From: Neiella holothuriorum
GTDB lineage: Bacteria; Pseudomonadota; Gammaproteobacteria; Enterobacterales; Neiellaceae
Direction of reading: 5' to 3'
Assembly: GCF_019457915.1 (NCBI RefSeq)
Contig: NZ_JAHZSS010000002.1
Coordinates: 62,001 to 126,000 of the forward strand
DNA length: 64,000 nt
The position numbers and the translations under genes are program-made. The notes below the pieces were generated by a model. It was not told the DNA's origin and did no database searches. It saw only the letters and a list, made by a program, of their open reading frames with translations. Below, piece by piece: positions 55,544-64,000 of this stretch; position 1 is the first letter of the stretch; every line of letters starts with the position of its first letter.

Positions 55544-56548
55544 TTAACTGCTAATTGCTTTGCTGGAGTGGCGTTGTATAAGTTTGGGAGAAAAGTAGTT
55601 GTTGTAGGAAAGCTTCTTCTTGCCATAGGCATTTTTTAATACCCAGCGCGCGGCCATTTTACCCATTTCGTGAATGGGGAACTCGACCGTTGTTAGCGAT
55701 GGCGTCAGTAATCGAGCGTAGTGAACATTATCAAACCCGACAATGGACAAATCTTGGGGGATCGACAAGCCTTTCTGAGCTGCACTCATCATGGCGCCCG
55801 AAGCCATTTCATCGTTGGCGCAAGCCAGTGCGGTGAATTTTTTACCGGAATTAATTAGGTGTAATAAACCGCTGCTACCACCTGCTTCTCGATAATCAGA
55901 CTCGAACAGTAATTCTGGATCTTGCGTTAAACCGGCTTCTTCGAGTGCCTGTTTGTGGCCTGCATAGCGATCTTCAGCATCGTGCTTCCACAGAGGACCC
56001 GAGATATAAGCTATTTCACGGTGGCCTTGATCGACCAATAGCTTGGACGCCATGTAACCGCCTAAGTGGTTGTCGAGGCTAATACATTGAGACTCTAAGC
56101 CAGGCGTGGTGCGGTTGAGCATGACAAATGGGGTGGAGCCTTTGGCTAACTCAACGAGGTATTCATTGGATAATGTTTCCGCTAACAAAATAAGCGCATC
56201 ACAACCGCGGCCTATAAGAAACTCTACGCCCTCTTTTTCGGTTTCTTCTTCATCGTGGCCTGCGGCCACAATGACGTGCTTGCCTGCTTTACGTAACTCG
56301 GACTCAACGCCAGACATCACAGGGCCATAGAAAGGGCCGTCCAATTCAGCAACTAACACGCCCACGCTGTCACTGCGATTGAGCGCCAAGGATTGAGCGG
56401 CTGAATTAGGGCGGTAATCCAGCTCCTTCATGGCATCCAAGACTTTCTTTTTGGTTTCATCTGTCACGTAGGCGTTTTGGTTCATTACCCGAGAAACAGT
56501 CGCAAGAGATACACCTGCAAGTTTTGAAACTTCGTAAATAGTGGCCAT
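55544..56548 (-). CDS. LacI-family regulator of the beta-glucan genes
   Basis: This 334-residue repressor has an N-terminal HTH (IYEVSKLAGVSLATVSRVMN), the hinge segment YRPNSAAQSLALNRSD, and a periplasmic-binding-type effector domain with GVLVAELDGPFYGPVM and SIVGFDNVHYARLLTPSLT. The ATG at 56548 is preferred over the TTG at 56554. It follows the sugar transporter gene on the same strand, so one transcript is likely. The AGCGCTTACA palindromes nearby are probably its binding sites, which would make it autoregulated. The inducer is likely a glucan oligosaccharide; that is inference. Confidence 0.93.
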   Translation of the reverse strand: MATIYEVSKLAGVSLATVSRVMNQNAYVTDETKKKVLDAMKELDYRPNSAAQSLALNRSDSVGVLVAELDGPFYGPVMSGVESELRKAGKHVIVAAGHDEEETEKEGVEFLIGRGCDALILLAETLSNEYLVELAKGSTPFVMLNRTTPGLESQCISLDNHLGGYMASKLLVDQGHREIAYISGPLWKHDAEDRYAGHKQALEEAGLTQDPELLFESDYREAGGSSGLLHLINSGKKFTALACANDEMASGAMMSAAQKGLSIPQDLSIVGFDNVHYARLLTPSLTTVEFPIHEMGKMAARWVLKNAYGKKKLSYNNYFSPKLIQRHSSKAISS

Positions 56549-56614
56549 GGTCAATCCATTGGTTAAAGCAGTTTTAGCAACAGCGCCACATCTTACATGA
56601 TGTGGCGCTCAGTT

Positions 56615-58045
56615 TTAACACGCGCGTGCTTTGAGCTCTTGGTGTACTTCTTCAACTTTCACATTGTTGAGTTTGTACCAGCGCATTACGAACGCCACCA
56701 ACAGACAGGACACGGCAGGCCAAATAGTAAAGGTAAATAGAATACCGTCTACTGTAATGGCGCTTTGTTGCGTCAGGTCGGCATCGTAGTTGTAGTAAGC
56801 CAGCAACCAAGCCGCAATTGCGCCGCCCAGCGCCAAGCCTAACTTAATGAAGAACACGACCGTTGAGTAAACTAAGCCAGTGATGCGGATGCCAGTCTTA
56901 TAGTGGCCGTAATCAATGGCGTCAGCCATCTTCGCCCACAATAATGGCGTTGCCATTTGTAAGAAGAAGCAATAGATGAAGTTCATGAAAATCGCTGTTT
57001 CGACTTGCTCTGGGGCAACGAAAAAGCTCGCCAAGCAGATAATTGCGGCAATGAACTGGAGGCCAATATAGGCCTTCACCTTATCAACATGATTGGCCAA
57101 GTGTTGGGCAACGAAGCTGCCGATAATATTGCCAAACATACCGATTGTCAGAAATACGGTGACCAATACAGGCAGTAATTTGGTGCGGGTTTCACTGTCG
57201 CTTAGGCCGGTATAACCATCACCAATGAAGAATTTTACCAGACCGTTGTCGAGGTAATGAAAGACGGAGCTGACGTCTAAATAATTATTAACGTAATAAA
57301 TAGCCAGCGTGCCGCGAATCACCATGCCGGTTAATAACAGGACCGCGGCCACACATAGAATGCGCCATTGATCGTTCTGCCACAGCGAGCGCATTGATGT
57401 TTTGAAGTTGAGTTTTTGATCGGCCGGTGGTTCAACGCGCTCTTTCGTGCCCGCAAAGCACAGTAGAAATAGCACAATACCAACCACGCTCATGGCAGCC
57501 ATGGTGTATTGGTAGCCCTTGGCTTCGTCGCCGGCACCAAAATATTCAACCAGTGGTAACGTTAGTGCCGTCACGATCAAGCCACCAATCATGCCGCAAA
57601 CAAAACGATAGCTTTGGACTGATACCCGCTCTTTTGGATCGCCGGTCAGTACGCCACCCAGCGCTGAGTACGGAATATTGATTGCGGTATAAGCCAGCAT
57701 CAACAAGATGTACGTAAAGTAGGCATAAATGATTTTGTTGGTTGGTGATAAATCCGGAGTAGTAAATGCGAGTACGCTGATGATTGCGAACGGCAGAGCC
57801 AGCCAAACTAAGTAGGGGCGATAGCGGCCCCAGCGGGTTTCGGTTTTATCGGCGAACGCGCCCATTAGGGGATCGGTTACGGCATCAATAATACGTACGA
57901 CCAAAAACATGGTGCCGACAACAGCAGCTGAAATGCCAAAGACATCGGTATAGAAGTACGTAATGAACGACATCACGGTGGCAAAAATGATGTTACTGGC
58001 GGTATCGCCTAAACCGTAAGCAACTTTTTCTCTGGTTTTCAGCAT
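56615..58045 (-). CDS. GPH-family sugar:cation symporter
   Basis: This 476-residue, 12-helix transporter is of the glycoside-pentoside-hexuronide family. KVAYGLGDTASNIIFATVMSF and DPLMGAFADKTETRWGRYRPYL, the latter in pieces, are the family signatures (the RWGRYRP motif is conserved). It would import oligosaccharides or glucosides with Na+ or H+. It precedes the LacI gene by about 66 bases, and an operator lies 144 bases upstream of its start. It is the likely inner-membrane importer for laminarin oligosaccharides. Confidence 0.92.
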   Translation of the reverse strand: MLKTREKVAYGLGDTASNIIFATVMSFITYFYTDVFGISAAVVGTMFLVVRIIDAVTDPLMGAFADKTETRWGRYRPYLVWLALPFAIISVLAFTTPDLSPTNKIIYAYFTYILLMLAYTAINIPYSALGGVLTGDPKERVSVQSYRFVCGMIGGLIVTALTLPLVEYFGAGDEAKGYQYTMAAMSVVGIVLFLLCFAGTKERVEPPADQKLNFKTSMRSLWQNDQWRILCVAAVLLLTGMVIRGTLAIYYVNNYLDVSSVFHYLDNGLVKFFIGDGYTGLSDSETRTKLLPVLVTVFLTIGMFGNIIGSFVAQHLANHVDKVKAYIGLQFIAAIICLASFFVAPEQVETAIFMNFIYCFFLQMATPLLWAKMADAIDYGHYKTGIRITGLVYSTVVFFIKLGLALGGAIAAWLLAYYNYDADLTQQSAITVDGILFTFTIWPAVSCLLVAFVMRWYKLNNVKVEEVHQELKARAC

Positions 58046-58188
58046 GAAGCTAGCCCTATTGGTGATTTGTGTGTGGTTTGCACGACTGCATTTGTTATGG
58101 CTAAGCGCGCATGGTGGCAGCGCTACAATTCTATTGTGTTTTGCGTGCGATTAATTCGCGCACCTTCAGGGTCATTCCTTTTGAACCA

Positions 58189-58202
58189 AGAAAGCGCTTA
58201 CA
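58189..58202. promoter_or_regulatory. LacI-type operator upstream of the GPH transporter
   Basis: AGAAAGCGCTTACA is identical to site 3. It lies 144 bases upstream of the transporter-lacI transcript. Confidence 0.8.
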
Positions 58203-58336
58203 TGGAGGTTATGAGCTTGAAAGTAGAAGATCAAGGATCGGTGATGATACCGTTACAAAACTTGATTTAGCGTCACAAAAATCTAAAAGCGCAGCGTCCC
58301 TGCTGGCGCGGAGGGGCAGAAATAAGGTGGTTTTTA

Positions 58337-59212
58337 TTAGCTAGGCTGATTTCTCAGCTGGGCAATATCAAGCCATAATTCCGACCGTTGGACGGGCGTT
58401 CCTGCTGGTAGGTGCGGGTTATCAATCCGAATGACGGTACGTTGCTCAAGATCGATCTTGGACAGCACTTCTTGAATCATCGGATGGTCAACAAACCATT
58501 GTGCAAAACTGCCATCTTGTATGGCGGCCTCAAACCCATGCTCAATGGCTTGCGACAATGCCTTATTTGCTTTTGAGGTATAAAACATCATGGGTTGCGG
58601 ATAGATCAGCAAAATGTTGTTTTCAATTGCCAGGTTCAGCTGTGGCCGCGCTGAAAGCTCAGAAATGGGTTCATGAATGGCGCGTGGAAAATAGTCGAAT
58701 CGGCCACCGTCAAGCATGTGAAAGAGACCTTCATATTTGACCGGCGTTTCTAATGGTAAGCCGGCACTCTTTAATACCTGTGTGTCAGCCCAAAAGCGCC
58801 CTTGGCCAGCAACAAATTGTGATAGTTGTTGTAGGCTCGACACTTGATCGAAGCGTGCTTGTTCACCTTTGCGGATGATAAAAACACGATAACCCAATAA
58901 CCCCCGGAAGATAGGATATTGAATTGGGTGAAGGGCCTGATTTAACCGCTTGTTGGTCGCCAGAGTGGCAAAACTAATATGACCAGCGTTTAAATCTGCG
59001 ATCTGCCGCATTTCGGTGGAGTCCGACGCTTGAATCGGAAATAGCTGGTAGTCCACGGCTGCTTTTTGCAGCAGAAACTCAACCAAATCGATGGGGTAGT
59101 GATCCTTGGGATTCAAGGGTTGATAGTAACGGACAGCCAAGGATGCATTGGCTGATAATGACAGTAATAGCGCCCCCAGCGCTGCCATTATGGATGTATT
59201 CATTTTTTTCAT
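58337..59212 (-). CDS. Periplasmic solute-binding-like protein, paralogue 1
   Basis: This 291-residue exported protein (signal IMAALGALLLSLSANA) has a fold pattern resembling amino-acid-type binding proteins. VRYYQPLNPKDHYPIDLVEF opens it, with GRFWADTQVLKSAGLP and FDYFPRAIHEP in the middle. It is clearly homologous to the protein at 59615-60502, including FIIR.G...RFD and GSFAQWFV.HP.I.EVLSKI. No ABC permease or ATPase is nearby, so it may be a sensor or scavenging protein rather than a transporter subunit. A 24-base LacI-like palindrome lies upstream. Confidence 0.8.
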   Translation of the reverse strand: MKKMNTSIMAALGALLLSLSANASLAVRYYQPLNPKDHYPIDLVEFLLQKAAVDYQLFPIQASDSTEMRQIADLNAGHISFATLATNKRLNQALHPIQYPIFRGLLGYRVFIIRKGEQARFDQVSSLQQLSQFVAGQGRFWADTQVLKSAGLPLETPVKYEGLFHMLDGGRFDYFPRAIHEPISELSARPQLNLAIENNILLIYPQPMMFYTSKANKALSQAIEHGFEAAIQDGSFAQWFVDHPMIQEVLSKIDLEQRTVIRIDNPHLPAGTPVQRSELWLDIAQLRNQPS

Positions 59213-59456
59213 TGTTATATACCGCTTTATTAGAATGTGGGCTTTGGGTCGGGGGCTGTGGCGGCGTTGTGTTGCGTTTCCTTTAGTGACCTACTTTTCA
59301 GATCAAACCACAGCAATGAACCGGCCGACTCAAAATTAAAGTTCACGATGTTTTCAACATGACGTTAATAAGCGTGAGGTGTTGCTTACCGGTTTTCGAT
59401 AAACATCAGTCGACGCCAATTAGGTAGATCTCCTATGCGAATAGAATTAATGTAGT

Positions 59457-59480
59457 GCCAATGATAACGTTTTCATTGGC
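59457..59480. promoter_or_regulatory. Second-type palindromic operator upstream of paralogue 1
   Basis: GCCAATGATAAC and GTTTTCATTGGC are inverted with 11 of 12 matches around a central CG. A central ACGT of this kind is usual for LacI-family operators, but the sequence differs from the AGCGCTTACA sites. It lies about 245 bases before the gene at 59212. The rest of the 59213-59614 gap holds no gene that I can see. Confidence 0.6.
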
Positions 59481-59614
59481 GCGGCGAATTCTTCCTGATC
59501 ACAGTTCAAATGGCAGGTTTGGTAGGATTTGTGAGATAGCTTGCAGAACAGCAAAGCGCTGATTTAGGTTTACCAAATCAGCGCTATTGAAGGGGCTTTG
59601 TTTGTGTCGGCTTG

Positions 59615-60502
59615 TTAGCTTGCTTGGCCGAGTTGAGAGATGTCGAGCCACAGCTCTTTACGATCAACAGGCGTTCCGGTCGGCAGGTGTGGGTTTTCCA
59701 GTCGTAATACCGTGCGGTTGTTCAGCTGAATTTTTGACAGCACTTCTTTAATGGCTGGGTGCTCAACAAACCATTGTGCAAAACTGCCATCGGCGACAGC
59801 GCTTTCAAAACCTTTTTCAAGCGCCAGAGATAACTGTTGATTTTGGCGCGAGGTATATAAAAGCATTGGCATTGGGTAAACCAGCAATAGGTTTTCTTCA
59901 ATGGTTAGCCCTAATTCAGGGCGGGCGGTAATTTCATTCAGCGGCTCGTGGATTGCCCGAGGAAAGTAGTCAAAGCGACCACCTTCAAGCATGTAAAACA
60001 AGCTATTGTATTTAACCGGTGTCTCAACTTTCAAACCGGCACTTTTTAATACTTCGGTATCAGCCCAAAAGCGCCCTTGGCCGCCTGTTAAGCGATTCAA
60101 CTCCGCAACAGACTGAATGCCATCGAAGCGGTTTTGATCGCCGTCTCGAATGATGAAAACTCGATGCCCAAGCAGCCCGCGATACATAGGATATTGAATC
60201 GCATTGAGCTCTCGATTTAAGCGCTCATTGGTTGCCATTGAAATAAATGAAACTCGGCCCGATTGAACATCGGCAATTAGCCGTTGTTCGGTTAGATTTT
60301 CCGATGAAATTGGCTTTAATTCGTAAGATTCATTCGCTTTGGTCAGCAGAAAAGAAACCAGATCGACGGGGTAGCGATCGTTCGCATTATTGGGTTTGTA
60401 ATAATTAACGGTCAATTTGGCGGTGGCGATGGGCGCAACTAACATGAGTAGCAATAAAGCGGCCATTTTTGCGGTTTTGTTTTTAAATTTTATAATATTC
60501 AC
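59615..60502 (-). CDS. Periplasmic solute-binding-like protein, paralogue 2
   Basis: This 295-residue exported protein (signal MAALLLLMLVAPIATA) is homologous along its length to the 58337-59212 product. Shared blocks include the N-terminal YYKPNNANDRYPVDLVSFLL-type segment, GRFWADTEVLKSAGL and RFDYFPRAIHEPLNE. It resembles SBP_bac_3-type binding proteins but has no transporter neighbours. A LacI-type operator is 72 bases upstream, so it belongs to the beta-glucan regulon. The pair arose by tandem duplication. Confidence 0.8.
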   Translation of the reverse strand: MNIIKFKNKTAKMAALLLLMLVAPIATAKLTVNYYKPNNANDRYPVDLVSFLLTKANESYELKPISSENLTEQRLIADVQSGRVSFISMATNERLNRELNAIQYPMYRGLLGHRVFIIRDGDQNRFDGIQSVAELNRLTGGQGRFWADTEVLKSAGLKVETPVKYNSLFYMLEGGRFDYFPRAIHEPLNEITARPELGLTIEENLLLVYPMPMLLYTSRQNQQLSLALEKGFESAVADGSFAQWFVEHPAIKEVLSKIQLNNRTVLRLENPHLPTGTPVDRKELWLDISQLGQAS

Positions 60503-60573
60503 AATAACTTACCTTCACATTGTGAGTGGTGGTGGCGTAACCCGTCCTTAGGTTTTTTGTAATTTGTTTTTTA

Positions 60574-60587
60574 TGTAAGCGTTTACT
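60574..60587. promoter_or_regulatory. LacI-type operator upstream of paralogue 2
   Basis: TGTAAGCGTTTACT is a variant of the shared operator, with GTTTAC instead of GCTTAC. It lies 72 bases upstream of the gene at 60502. The 60503-60936 divergent gap holds no gene besides this site and the one at 60861. Confidence 0.7.
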
Positions 60588-60860
60588 TGGCTCAATGTAA
60601 ACAGTTCGCCGGTGAGAATTAGAAAATGGTCGGTAAATTTATCGGTTAGCTCACAATTTAAACAACTTGTACGCTGTGGCTTTATTAATGGGATGGCTGA
60701 TTTTGGGCGCTCCTTTCGGATTATTAATTTGTTTTTTAACAGTGCGTTAGGTGTTTTTTGTGTTGCTCTTAAGGGTTTGGTTTGGCGGTTACAGTTCTCA
60801 TTTTTGTTGATCGTTAACTATTTCCCTCTTGCATTGTGAGCCAATTGCTATGAAAATTCC

Positions 60861-60874
60861 TGAAAGCGCTTACA
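60861..60874. promoter_or_regulatory. LacI-type operator upstream of the phosphorylase
   Basis: TGAAAGCGCTTACA matches the shared consensus in all but one position and lies 63 to 72 bases upstream of the phosphorylase start. Confidence 0.8.
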
Positions 60875-60936
60875 TGGTTCATCAAGAATACATCTAACAA
60901 TTAGAACCAGTGAGCAAACAATCTAGGTCTCTTGGG

Positions 60937-63900
60937 ATGATTAACATGACACAAACACACTTTGCCGCCGACGTTGGCGAAAGCGGGTTCGTAACCATTC
61001 AAGGTGAGCGTTTCTACGCCATTAAAGATTACGATCAAATGCCGCCGTTTTTTATTAGCCTGGTATCTAGCAGCGATCACTGGTTGTTCATCTCGTCCAC
61101 CGGCGCGCTGACAGCAGGTCGCATGCAGCCAGAAAATGCGCTGTTTCCGTACGAGTCGGTTGATAAAATTCACGCGAATGCCCATAAAACCGGCAGCAAG
61201 TCGTTGTTTTGGGTCAGCACAGACAATGGCCCAGTCTTATGGCAGCCATTTGTAGAGCAAGGCCCAACCAGCCCTGAAGTAACCCGCACACTTTATAAAA
61301 ATCTGCTGGGTAGCAAATTAGTATTCAGCGAAACCAACCACGAACTGGGCTTACGTTTCAGCTATAGCTGGAGCACCAGTGAAGAATATGGCTTTGTTCG
61401 CCAAAGCTATTTAGAAAACCTAACTGAAGCAACCCACGACATAAAACTGCTCGACGGCGTCACTAACCTGTTGCCTTGGGCTGTGCCACGTAAAACTCAG
61501 ACTGAAGCAAGCTGCTTGGTCGATGCATACAAATGGAATGAGTTAGATGCCACCACTAACCATGCCGTTTTTGCATTGTACGCAGCAATTTCCGATCGGG
61601 CAGAACCAAGCGAATCACTCAAGGCCACCGGTGTCTTTAGCTTGGGTCTGCCGCAGGCCAGCGTATTGCTTTCGACGCGTCAGCTTGAAGCATTCCGCAT
61701 GGGCCGCGACGTTAGTGCTGAACGCCTGATGCGCGCCGAGCCAGGCGCGTACTTGCTTACCACTCGCATGAAGTTAGCCGGTAATACCGAGCAGAGCTGG
61801 ATGCTCGTTGCCGACGTTAGCCAATCTCAGTCGGATGTTGTTGCGACGCGCCAAGACTTAGTTGATAACAACGAGCTGCCAAAAGCCATTGCCGCATCGG
61901 TTGCCGCCAACTCAGATGAGTTAGCGCGCTTAATGGCACAAGCTGATGGTTTCCAAACCACTGCGGAAGAAAATGTTAGTGCCCACCACTACGCTAACGT
62001 GCTCTTCAACGTAATGCGTGGCGGTATCTTCAACGATCAATATCAAGTCCCGCGTGACGATTTTGCCGCCACCTTGTCGGTCTTGAATAAGCCCGTTTGG
62101 CAGCGCCACCAAAACTTCCTTAACGGTTTGCCTGAAGTCTTGTCATATCAAGAGCTGCACAAAGCCGTTATGGATCAGGACGACCCACAACTCGAGCGCT
62201 TATGTTACGAGTATTTGCCAATTACCTTTGGCCGTCGCCATGGTGATCCAAGCCGCCCTTGGAACCACTTTGAGATCAAATTGACCGATGATGCTGGCAA
62301 CCGTTTGTTGTCTTATCAGGGCAACTGGCGCGACATTTTCCAAAACTGGGAAGCGTTGGCGGTAAGCTATCCGGACTTCATCGAAAACGTCATCGCTAAG
62401 TTTGTGAATGCGTCCACCATCGATGGCTACAACCCTTACCGTATTACCAAAGATGGTATTGATTGGGAACTAGATGAGCCTGATGATCCATGGAGCAACA
62501 TTGGCTACTGGGGCGACCACCAGATCATTTACTTGCTGAAGTTGCTCGAAGCTTCGCAGCAATTCCACCCTGCGCAACTACAGAAATTACTGCAGCAACC
62601 GTTGTTCTGTTATGCCAACGTGCCGTACACCATTAAGCCGTTTAATGCGTTAGTAGCCGACTTTAAAAACACCGTAGATTTTGATCATGACAAAGCCAAA
62701 GTTATCGATCAGCGCGTTGCTGACATGGGCTCTGACGGTAAGCTGGTTCTGACCAAAGATGGTGAGGTTTACCAGGTTAACTTGTTTGAAAAACTGCTGG
62801 TGCCGCTGCTTAGCAAGCTGAGCAACTTAGTCGTTGACGGTGGCATTTGGCTGAATAGCCAGCGCCCTGAGTGGAATGACGCCAACAACGCCTTGGTTGG
62901 TCAAGGCTTGTCGATGGTCACCATGTACTACATGCGCCGTTACATCAGTTTCATGCAGCGCATGCTGAAAGAAAATGATGTGGCTAGCTACGCACTTTCA
63001 ACGGAAGTCGCTAAGTGGCTTGCCGATACGGCAGCGGTTTTTGCCAAATATGCCCCGCAACTAAACGATAGCCGTACAACGGATGAATTCCGCTGGCAGC
63101 TGCTGCGTGACCTTGGCGAAGCGGCTTGTGCTTATCGCGATGTGGTTTACCAACAAGGCTTTGCGGCAAGCACTGAGCAATCTGTCGATACGGTATTGAC
63201 CATGCTCGACAATGCGCAGATTTTTGTGGATCACTCGATTGCTCAAAACGTTCGTCAAGACGGTTTGTACGAAGCATATAACTTACTCGACGTGGTACCT
63301 GAAAAAGCCAGTGTCGACTACTTATACCCAATGCTTGAAGGTCAGGTTGCAGCGTTAAGTGCTGGCGTTATTAGCCCACAAGATACCGTCAAAGTTTTGG
63401 ACTCACTGTTTGCCAGTGAAATGTGGCGCGCCGATCAGAAAACATTCATGTTGTATCCGGACCGCGACTTGCCAAGCTTCCTCGGCAAAAACCGAGTATC
63501 AGAAGTAGACACGCGCGCGGTGCCGTTGTTGAACACCATGCTCGATAAGCAAGACAGCCGAATTATTGAACGTGACGTGCAAGGCGACTTGCGCTTCAAC
63601 GCTGAGTTCCACAATGCTGGCGACTTGCTCACAGAATTAGCCACATTGGTTGCTGATTACGGTGATGAAGTGGCGCAATCCGAGCTGGCGGTACTCGACC
63701 TATATGAGTCGGTATTTAACCACAAAGCCTTTACTGGCCGCTCAGGCACCATGTTTGGTTACGAAGGTTTGGGCAGCATCTACTGGCACATGGTGTCTAA
63801 GTTGTTATTGGCTGTTCAAGAAAACTACTTCAGCGCTATTGCTCAAGGCGCCGACAGCAACACGCTGGCAGCGCTGCGTGATTACTACTACCGCGTACGT

Positions 63901-64000
63901 GAAGGTATTGGCTTCAACAAAACGCCTGAAGAATATGGTTCATTCCCTTGCGACCCTTATTCTCACACGCCATCACACTTGGGTGCTCAGCAGCCAGGTA
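60937..64000 (+). CDS. GH94/GH149-like glucan phosphorylase, N-terminal part
   Basis: This open reading frame is still open at the window edge, after about 1,021 codons. It resembles clan GH-Q phosphorylases, which break beta-glucosidic bonds with phosphate in the cytoplasm. The early region has FFISLVSSSDHWLFISSTGALTAG (in parts). The centre has FGRRHGDPSRPWNHFEI and SNIGYWGDHQIIYLLKLLE; the YWGDHQ block with its acidic residue is typical of the catalytic toroid. The visible end reads TPEEYGSFPCDPYSHTPSH. The large size (over 1,000 residues) fits GH149 or GH161 beta-1,3-glucan phosphorylases better than ~800-residue GH94 enzymes. No signal peptide is seen. ATG 60937 or 60946 may be the start. 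Confidence 0.72.
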   Translation, partial: MINMTQTHFAADVGESGFVTIQGERFYAIKDYDQMPPFFISLVSSSDHWLFISSTGALTAGRMQPENALFPYESVDKIHANAHKTGSKSLFWVSTDNGPVLWQPFVEQGPTSPEVTRTLYKNLLGSKLVFSETNHELGLRFSYSWSTSEEYGFVRQSYLENLTEATHDIKLLDGVTNLLPWAVPRKTQTEASCLVDAYKWNELDATTNHAVFALYAAISDRAEPSESLKATGVFSLGLPQASVLLSTRQLEAFRMGRDVSAERLMRAEPGAYLLTTRMKLAGNTEQSWMLVADVSQSQSDVVATRQDLVDNNELPKAIAASVAANSDELARLMAQADGFQTTAEENVSAHHYANVLFNVMRGGIFNDQYQVPRDDFAATLSVLNKPVWQRHQNFLNGLPEVLSYQELHKAVMDQDDPQLERLCYEYLPITFGRRHGDPSRPWNHFEIKLTDDAGNRLLSYQGNWRDIFQNWEALAVSYPDFIENVIAKFVNASTIDGYNPYRITKDGIDWELDEPDDPWSNIGYWGDHQIIYLLKLLEASQQFHPAQLQKLLQQPLFCYANVPYTIKPFNALVADFKNTVDFDHDKAKVIDQRVADMGSDGKLVLTKDGEVYQVNLFEKLLVPLLSKLSNLVVDGGIWLNSQRPEWNDANNALVGQGLSMVTMYYMRRYISFMQRMLKENDVASYALSTEVAKWLADTAAVFAKYAPQLNDSRTTDEFRWQLLRDLGEAACAYRDVVYQQGFAASTEQSVDTVLTMLDNAQIFVDHSIAQNVRQDGLYEAYNLLDVVPEKASVDYLYPMLEGQVAALSAGVISPQDTVKVLDSLFASEMWRADQKTFMLYPDRDLPSFLGKNRVSEVDTRAVPLLNTMLDKQDSRIIERDVQGDLRFNAEFHNAGDLLTELATLVADYGDEVAQSELAVLDLYESVFNHKAFTGRSGTMFGYEGLGSIYWHMVSKLLLAVQENYFSAIAQGADSNTLAALRDYYYRVREGIGFNKTPEEYGSFPCDPYSHTPSHLGAQQPG

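Overview
The window is chromosomal DNA from a Gram-negative, marine-type gammaproteobacterium. The F1Fo ATP synthase proteins are close to those of E. coli, glmU/DeoR/glmS lie in the arrangement common in gammaproteobacteria, and the remainder is rich in secreted polysaccharide-degrading enzymes, TonB-dependent uptake and c-di-GMP signalling. I see no rRNA or tRNA genes, CRISPR array, insertion sequence or prophage. The species cannot be fixed by reading alone.

Region 1 (1-5.9 kb) is the atp operon, from the tail of atpB through atpEFHAGDC, closed by a strong intrinsic terminator. Region 2 (5.9-18.6 kb) is a block of accessory genes between atpC and glmU, which are neighbours or near-neighbours in many relatives. 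It holds a cytoplasmic pepsin-like aspartic protease, a GNAT acetyltransferase, a split-borosin pair (an alpha-N-methyltransferase resembling SonM and a 79-residue candidate precursor), two paralogous GGDEF proteins with periplasmic sensor regions (the first abuts the precursor gene), kduD, an M1-type metallopeptidase with a DUF6702 partner, and a PAS-PAS-GGDEF protein. The borosin/GGDEF cluster is the most exciting item in the window.

Region 3 (18.6-28.5 kb) contains glmU, an ABC exporter, a SpoIIAA-like protein, a DeoR regulator, glmS, a small lipoprotein and an OmpR-type two-component pair. Region 4 (28.5-41.5 kb) has a DUF5916 outer-membrane protein, a broken lipoprotein gene, a PL17 alginate lyase, and an Lrp / TonB receptor / NCS1 permease / DUF917 locus that looks like uptake and processing of a hydantoin-like or similar small heterocycle.

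Region 5 (41.5-64 kb) is a carbohydrate-use region: a membrane AraC regulator, a hexuronate MFS transporter, GH30, an alginate-lyase-fold enzyme with an outer-membrane protein, a GluR0-like ligand-gated potassium channel, a secreted ADP-ribosylglycohydrolase-fold protein, a modular GH16 laminarinase, a LacI regulator, a GPH-type sugar transporter, two paralogous periplasmic binding-like proteins, and the first ~1,020 codons of a GH94/GH149-like phosphorylase that runs off the end. Six copies of one LacI-type operator (consensus TGTAAGCGCTTACA) lie upstream of GH16, the transporter-lacI pair, one binding-protein gene and the phosphorylase. They define a local beta-glucan (laminarin) regulon: GH16 and possibly GH30 cut the polymer, the transporter imports oligosaccharides and the phosphorylase breaks them down inside the cell. 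PL17, the second lyase, the hexuronate transporter and KduD suggest alginate use as well.
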